Origin: Diadema setosum
Lineage: Eukaryota; Echinodermata; Echinoidea; Diadematoida; Diadematidae
Assembly (NCBI GenBank): GCA_033980235.1
Contig: CM067067.1
Location: forward strand, 744,001 to 808,000
Direction of reading: 5' to 3'
DNA: 64,000 bases
Shown here: in pieces, positions 62,801 through 64,000 of the stretch
How positions within the stretch are numbered: position 1 is the first letter of the stretch
Layout of the letters: every line of letters begins with the position of its first letter
The notes under the pieces: model-generated
Databases searched by the model: none
The model's input: the letters and a program-made list of their open reading frames with translations, nothing else
Told to the model about the DNA's origin: nothing
Translations under genes and position numbers: made by a program

Positions 62801-63873
62801 TGATGAAAATGATGCGACATGAGATGCTACTCAACCTTTAGGCAGGGACCACAAGATAGGGTAAATGTTAAATTGCTTCTTCCCCTATTCATGTTATGTG
62901 ACGATGTTGTAAGGCCGTTTTACTTTGCTCGTTCTGAGGCATGACGTCATTGTTTCATATTTTCAATCTAACCTCCATCGCCGATATCACGCCCCTAATC
63001 CGTGCTGTAGATGCATTTCCTCCGGTAGGGATAGATGACTTGGATACCATACCCATCCTCGTCTTCTCAATTTGACGTCAATTTATCGCGGAAGCACTCT
63101 GCTCAACGACCACGATTCATCGACGATTTGATCGTCCAAGAATGACGAAGGCTTCTGCAGTGAGTTCAGACTGATCCAAACTTCTTCCCAATAGGGGGAT
63201 TTTATGATAAGGCTGGTAGGTAAATTCCACTTGCATGATGCCAACAGCCGCGTTATATTGCAAGATAAGAAGAAACATCTTCCGTTAAATTATGTATGGA
63301 AGGGAAATAATGCCACCTGGCATAAAGGCAAAGCCGCGGCGGGTGGGAAAGGTAATGGGATGACACGAAATGATTCTCCTGGCAAACGCTGAAAGAAGTC
63401 AAAGAAAATACTCCCATGACCCGTACATGTCAAGGTAATACTATTAAGATAGCAGAACGATGCCAAGAGAAATTAGAGTGAGAGGTGGAGTGAGAGGTGT
63501 AATCTTAATGTGTATATGAATGCATACTTATGATACCGTCAAAGATTTGAAAACTTCTAATCATCCGCTCAATATATCTATTTATGTATGTGTGAATATA
63601 TATGTACGTATTACATATGTATGTAGGGACATATATGTACTTGCACGACATGCAGTCATCCACATTCAAAACATATCACATCCCTTAGTTGGAGACTTAC
63701 CCCAGGCATGATCACCCGCTCGATGTCTGACATAATGTCACTCCATCTATCGCCTTCAATGGGGGCGCTTTCTGGAATGAGGTTTCTCAAGTAACCTGGC
63801 TGTACGTCAGGTAGAGTGCGTCTTGATCGAATCGTCGTGAGGTAGTCAGCGATGTAATCAACCATCTCCTTAC
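30898..63873 (-). CDS. HDC: Histidine decarboxylase-like PLP enzyme (group II decarboxylase), 5' partial, 12 exons
   Basis: Spliced - strand CDS, in coding order: 63873-63701, 59650-59537, 54908-54857, 40887-40817, 39124-38984, 37867-37724, 36943-36877, 34037-33875, 33119-33029, 32582-32484, 31688-31587, 31347-30898. The total is 1667 bp, about 555 residues, all in frame. The family decarboxylates amino acids in the cytosol with pyridoxal phosphate; HDC makes histamine. Visible: the PLP-stacking His in [10 protein letters not shown], Asp in [10 protein letters not shown], the Schiff-base Lys in FNPSKW, the loop Tyr in PLYLRH (so not an aldehyde synthase), and Ser in [16 protein letters not shown], where DOPA decarboxylases have Gly. 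[16 protein letters not shown] and CATLGTT also read most like HDC. Invertebrate tyrosine decarboxylase is the close alternative. The C-terminus is Glu-rich. The first dozen or so residues are upstream of the window. Confidence 0.93.
31587..31688 (-). CDS. HDC: Decarboxylase exon 12
   Basis: Acceptor ATGTGCTAG, donor AAG|GTAAAA. Thirty-four residues: [20 protein letters not shown] then [19 protein letters not shown] tail ends about 47 bp upstream of the acceptor. Confidence 0.95.
31735..32131 (-). mobile_element. tRNA-derived SINE with ATT/ATTACT tail
   Basis: On the - strand the 5' head starts GGGGGCGCTGTGGCATAGCG (Pol III box A-like) and has GAGTTCAATTCC (box B-like) about 60 bp on. The body includes GGTACCTGGCAACGC and ATAAATAAGACC, followed by a long TTA/ATTACT tail (31,735-31,888). 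Intron between decarboxylase exons 11 and 12. The matching head at 53,040-53,162 shows it is a family. Confidence 0.8.
32484..32582 (-). CDS. HDC: Decarboxylase exon 11 (specificity Ser)
   Basis: Acceptor CTTTCCTCAG, donor AGG|GTACGT. Thirty-three residues: [20 protein letters not shown] then [13 protein letters not shown]. The Ser after IPL corresponds to human HDC Ser354, a residue known to shape substrate choice. Confidence 0.96.
33029..33119 (-). CDS. HDC: Decarboxylase exon 10 (mobile loop Tyr)
   Basis: Acceptor CCATGTAG, donor ATG|GTAAGA. It encodes [15 protein letters not shown] then [15 protein letters not shown]. The Tyr of LYLRH is the catalytic loop residue that favours decarboxylation over the aldehyde-forming reaction. 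Confidence 0.95.
33424..33575. mobile_element. Short MITE, TTTAGATCTGC ends
   Basis: Left end TTTAGATCTGCCACGCCAAC, right end GTTGGCGTTGCAGATCTAAA: nearly perfect 20-bp inverted ends 152 bp apart. Further inner inversion: CTAATATGGC / GAATTAGCGTC. Intron between decarboxylase exons 9 and 10. Confidence 0.75.
33875..34037 (-). CDS. HDC: Decarboxylase exon 9 (PLP lysine)
   Basis: Acceptor TTCTATTTAG, donor GTG|GTAAAT. It encodes [53 protein letters not shown]. It contains the PLP-pyridine Asp (HVDAAYAG) and the Schiff-base Lys (NPSKW). FNPSKW with Ser is the HDC/tyrosine decarboxylase form; DOPA decarboxylases usually have His there. Confidence 0.97.
34727..35817. mobile_element. TIR element built of GGTTGCCGACC-type words
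   Basis: Left TGATTACACATTCGCGAGG and ACTGGTCGCCGACC; right GGTTGGCGACTGG and TATTCG..ATGTGTGACTAG, an imperfect inversion. Both flanks are packed with short variants of GCCAACC, GGTCGGC, GCAACCAG and GCGAACC in both orientations. No coding frame. Intron between decarboxylase exons 8 and 9. Confidence 0.6.
36336..36378. repeat. (AT)n microsatellite
   Basis: About 43 bp of alternating AT. Confidence 0.95.
36877..36943 (-). CDS. HDC: Decarboxylase exon 8
   Basis: Acceptor TCTCCCCTAG, donor TCT|GTGAGT. It encodes [20 protein letters not shown] then AV. ATLGTT is a cofactor-site motif of the family. Confidence 0.95.
37724..37867 (-). CDS. HDC: Decarboxylase exon 7
   Basis: Acceptor CTACCGCAG, donor TAT|GTGAGT. 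Forty-eight residues starting [20 protein letters not shown], with the His that stacks on the PLP ring, then [12 protein letters not shown] and GLIPFY. Confidence 0.96.
38984..39124 (-). CDS. HDC: Decarboxylase exon 6
   Basis: Acceptor TTTTTCCTAG, donor CAG|GTAGGA. Forty-seven residues: [47 protein letters not shown]. The SEAT segment binds the PLP phosphate; DQ leads into AHSS of the next exon. Confidence 0.95.
40817..40887 (-). CDS. HDC: Decarboxylase exon 5
   Basis: Acceptor CTCCCTACAG, donor CAG|GTACAG. It encodes [16 protein letters not shown] then [14 protein letters not shown] is the conserved glycine loop ahead of the SE(A/S) PLP-phosphate motif. Confidence 0.94.
41000..44640. other. 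Intron, nothing recognised except a (TC)n run
   Basis: First part of the 14 kb intron between decarboxylase exons 5 and 4. A TC microsatellite is at 43,493-43,534. Other stretches are AT-rich with A/T homopolymers and no recognisable protein. Confidence 0.6.
44655..44905 (+). pseudogene. Decayed LINE reverse transcriptase fragment
   Basis: The frame from 44,660 reads [32 protein letters not shown] and [10 protein letters not shown]. This resembles the RT block with a KIA..PI.KKGD start, PISLLS..SK.FEKL.YNRL and a QFGFR-like segment. Key NYRPIS and QFGFR residues are altered and no second RT block follows. An old CR1/jockey-type LINE remnant. Confidence 0.65.
45340..45455. repeat. Left part of a TTCGTTAATCCGAA-type repeat
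   Basis: Degenerate words GTTATTCGG, TTTGTTAAGCC and GATTCGTTAATCAG resemble the array at 49,738-49,995. It may be the left half of one element split by the insertions in between. Confidence 0.4.
45460..45625 (+). pseudogene. LINE ORF C-terminus, left half (split by insertion)
   Basis: The frame reads [20 protein letters not shown], then [20 protein letters not shown] and L. The FAGHC...W.P.HG.R..GRP pattern is typical of the C-terminal region of some non-LTR retrotransposon polyproteins. The text continues at 49,629 with [19 protein letters not shown]. An in-frame stop upstream shows it is dead. Confidence 0.75.
45714..46648 (+). mobile_element. 5'-truncated LINE (CR1/L2-like) with RT C-terminus, frameshifted
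   Basis: Frame 45,777-46,511 encodes [65 protein letters not shown] and [18 protein letters not shown], the classic end of a CR1/jockey-clade RT. Upstream [21 protein letters not shown] is in another frame; the shift lies in the A7 run near 45,790. A short 3' UTR ends in a (GAA)n tail. GACCAA at 45708-45713 and 46649-46654 is a likely target duplication. Confidence 0.85.
47061..48225. mobile_element. 1.2 kb TIR element with ATTCA arrays, nested in the 4 kb element
   Basis: Left TATAGGTTTTACCGGCCAAT continuing TTCGCACTTTTGTCAGTCCA; right TGGACTGACAAAAGTGCGAA then ATTGGCCGGG and AAAACCTATA. That is about 40 bp with one or two mismatches. Many ATTCAAATT / CATTCA words lie inside the left end (47,095-47,340), and the reverse form TGAAT lies inside the right end (47,940-48,180). 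It keeps one short HTH-like frame. Confidence 0.75.
47587..47771 (+). pseudogene. Remnant of a transposase N-terminal HTH exon
   Basis: Sixty codons from 47,589, directly after a splice acceptor-like TTCTTACAG|TC. It starts [20 protein letters not shown] then [15 protein letters not shown]. The R.IS..DR.RI...FD...DFLQLAD pattern resembles the homeodomain-like HTH that starts some DDE transposases. After LADT the frame loses similarity and stops, so the element looks like an internal-deletion derivative. From pattern memory, not a search. Confidence 0.5.
49629..49727 (+). pseudogene. LINE ORF C-terminus, right half
   Basis: Reads [20 protein letters not shown] then [12 protein letters not shown] and stop. 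It directly continues the C-terminal block broken off at 45,625, showing that the 4 kb element landed inside the ORF. Removing the insertion and one TACC leaves the two halves out of frame, consistent with decay. Confidence 0.7.
49738..49995. repeat. Degenerate array of TTCGGATTAACGAACC units
   Basis: Alternating forms such as GGTTCGTTAATCCGAAAAT, CGGATTAACGAACCTTCGG, AATAACGAACCTTC and TTTCGGATTGATGAATC, period about 24 bp, in both orientations. Related words occur at 45,340-45,455 and 52,895-53,020. Confidence 0.7.
50000..52890. other. Intron, largely unassigned
   Basis: No recognisable exon or transposon ends. Contains a pyrimidine-rich stretch (50,765-50,830) and a (TA)n run (52,188-52,238). 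Confidence 0.55.
52188..52238. repeat. (TA)n microsatellite
   Basis: About 50 bp of alternating TA. Confidence 0.95.
52895..53020. repeat. Fragment related to the TTCGGATTAACGAACC array
   Basis: Words GAAGGTTCGCTGATTAG, GGAACCTTATTTC and TTTTCGGATGAATGTACC match the 49,738 array loosely. Confidence 0.45.
53040..53162 (-). mobile_element. SINE head (tRNA-like), partial copy
   Basis: On the - strand: GTCCTGCGACATAGTGGATA (box A-like) and GAGTTCGATTCCC (box B-like), then CAGTGCTTACGTCCTTGGAC, which matches the SINE at 31,735-32,131. The body and tail are missing. Box positions suit a tRNA ancestor, but no intact cloverleaf is expected. Confidence 0.7.
53163..54856. other. Intron, unassigned
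   Basis: CA-rich stretch at 53,250-53,315, a T run near 54,010, a G13 run near 54,191. No gene seen. Confidence 0.5.
54857..54908 (-). CDS. HDC: Decarboxylase exon 4 (52 bp)
   Basis: Acceptor TTATTACAG, donor CTAG|GTAAGT. It encodes [25 protein letters not shown] is nearly invariant in group II decarboxylases. The following intron is about 14 kb and holds the nested transposons. Confidence 0.95.
55512..56404. mobile_element. Tandem dimer of a TIR MITE (AATAGCGCGCTATTT family)
   Basis: Unit 1 (about 55,512-55,912) and unit 2 (about 55,914-56,320) are direct repeats of about 400 bp, each starting GGCGTTTTCACATCAGCCCG. Between them CGGGCTGATGTGAATAGGCG joins the inverted end of one to the start of the next. 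The right end of the pair is CGGGCTGATGTGAAAACGCC. Each unit contains perfect palindromes such as AATAGCGCGCTATTT, and the words GATAATGTGAA and AAATTAGCGCG recur. The three ORFs here are translations of the repeat. Confidence 0.8.
56405..57487. other. Intron, nothing recognised
   Basis: No TIR pair, exon or RNA gene seen. Confidence 0.5.
57488..58084. mobile_element. Long-TIR MITE (AAAGGGAAATCCAGTCCA)
   Basis: Left AAAGGGAAATCCAGTCCAAT, right TTTGGACTGGAGTTGCAT. The inversion continues about 130 bp inward (AGTTAGTCTCAT / TTAGACTAACT; AAATTTGACTGAAATCGG / CCGATTTCGATCAAAATTT). Same style as 9,899-10,385. Intron between decarboxylase exons 4 and 3. Confidence 0.75.
58085..59536. other. Intron, nothing recognised
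   Basis: AT-rich; no element ends or exons seen before decarboxylase exon 3. Confidence 0.5.
59537..59650 (-). CDS. HDC: Decarboxylase exon 3
   Basis: Acceptor CCATCCAG, donor TGG|GTACGT. Thirty-eight residues: [20 protein letters not shown] then [18 protein letters not shown]. This forms part of the substrate pocket (the HAYF region), and its wording matches HDC better than tyrosine or DOPA decarboxylase. Confidence 0.96.
59745..59980. repeat. Complex TA-rich simple repeat
   Basis: About 235 bp of TATATA, ATACAT and TATTGTATATAC words, much of it self-complementary. The Tyr/Ile ORFs on both strands are translations of it. Confidence 0.9.
60322..60583 (+). mobile_element. LINE 3' UTR and tail
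   Basis: Contains GAGGGGCCCACAATC...TAGTGGGTCCCTCC (a stem), then AT-rich text and the terminal ATAAAACATTGAATTGAATT / GAATTGAAT tail. This is the usual look of a CR1-type LINE 3' end with a short repeated tail. The coding part is not visible. Confidence 0.6.
61060..61385. other. Unassigned GC-richer block
   Basis: GC content is visibly higher than the surroundings (CTCCCGGGTGGGTGGTGAAG; GGAACGCCCGGCAG). The + frame 60,922-61,263 resembles nothing I know. The - strand reads ATCGGGGCTCTGAATCCC, which I suspect is repeat-derived. Confidence 0.35.
61386..63700. other. Intron, nothing recognised
   Basis: Part of the intron between decarboxylase exons 2 and 3. A/T homopolymers only. Confidence 0.5.
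63701..63873 (-). CDS. HDC: Decarboxylase exon 2 (first in window)
   Basis: Acceptor TTTTTTCAG, donor GGG|GTAAGT. It encodes [32 protein letters not shown] and DIERVIMPG. This is the conserved N-terminal dimerisation region; in vertebrate HDC it starts about residue 11. It enters with two bases of a split Gly codon, so a short 5' coding exon lies beyond 64,000. Confidence 0.95.
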
Positions 63874-64000
63874 CTGAAAAAAAAAAATATGCAAATAATC
63901 AGTTCCATTATTCCGTCGTTCTCCAATTCCAACCAGTATTCCAACCACACACAAACTGAGTAATGTTCATAATATTACCTTCACTTCACATTGTACACGA

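Noticed and set aside
30898..63873. DOPA/aromatic amino-acid decarboxylase
   Set aside because: FNPSKW and IPLSRR carry Ser where DOPA decarboxylases usually have His and Gly respectively, and [11 protein letters not shown] is not DDC-like.

Overview
This is animal nuclear DNA: AT-rich, with short exons (52-450 bp) separated by long introns, GT/AG splice sites, no long single-exon genes and very many transposon remnants. The repeats and the two genes fit a marine deuterostome, most likely an echinoderm such as a sea urchin. The repeat clues are tRNA-derived SINEs, G-run MITEs with GGATCC in their ends, Tigger/pogo-like and piggyBac-like non-autonomous elements, and LINE tails of ATTGAATTGAATTG. 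The species assignment is an inference.

Two genes are present in part, pointing toward each other. From about 1 to 18.7 kb on the + strand lie the last eleven exons of a mitochondrial pyruvate dehydrogenase kinase (PDK); its 5' exon(s), with the mitochondrial targeting sequence, are outside the window. From 63.9 down to 30.9 kb on the - strand lie twelve coding exons of a PLP-dependent group II amino-acid decarboxylase that looks most like histidine decarboxylase (HDC). Its first coding exon is also outside the window. All 23 exons join in frame at canonical splice sites. A further acidic exon at 28,439-29,106 (-) fits in phase as an alternative C-terminus of the decarboxylase. The genes do not share a pathway: PDK phosphorylates and turns down pyruvate dehydrogenase, and HDC makes histamine.

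Layout: 1-18.7 kb PDK, whose introns carry three TTAA-flanked piggyBac-like MITEs, two TA-flanked MITEs, two G-run MITEs and one 1.8 kb Tigger-like element. 18.7-28.4 kb is intergenic and includes a 1 kb foldback element at 20.5-21.5 kb. 28.4-63.9 kb is the decarboxylase. Its 14 kb intron (40.9-54.9 kb) contains a multi-level nest of transposons at 45.3-50.0 kb. Further upstream introns carry a tandem-dimer MITE (55.5-56.4 kb), a long-TIR MITE (57.5-58.1 kb) and a LINE 3' end (60.3-60.6 kb).

I found no defence system, CRISPR array, operon or clearly novel gene family. The unusual material is in the mobile elements: matched hairpin ends that differ between piggyBac-MITE subfamilies, several terminal-inverted-repeat elements built from dense arrays of one short motif, and a retrotransposon reading frame split by a 4 kb insertion and still recognisable on both sides.
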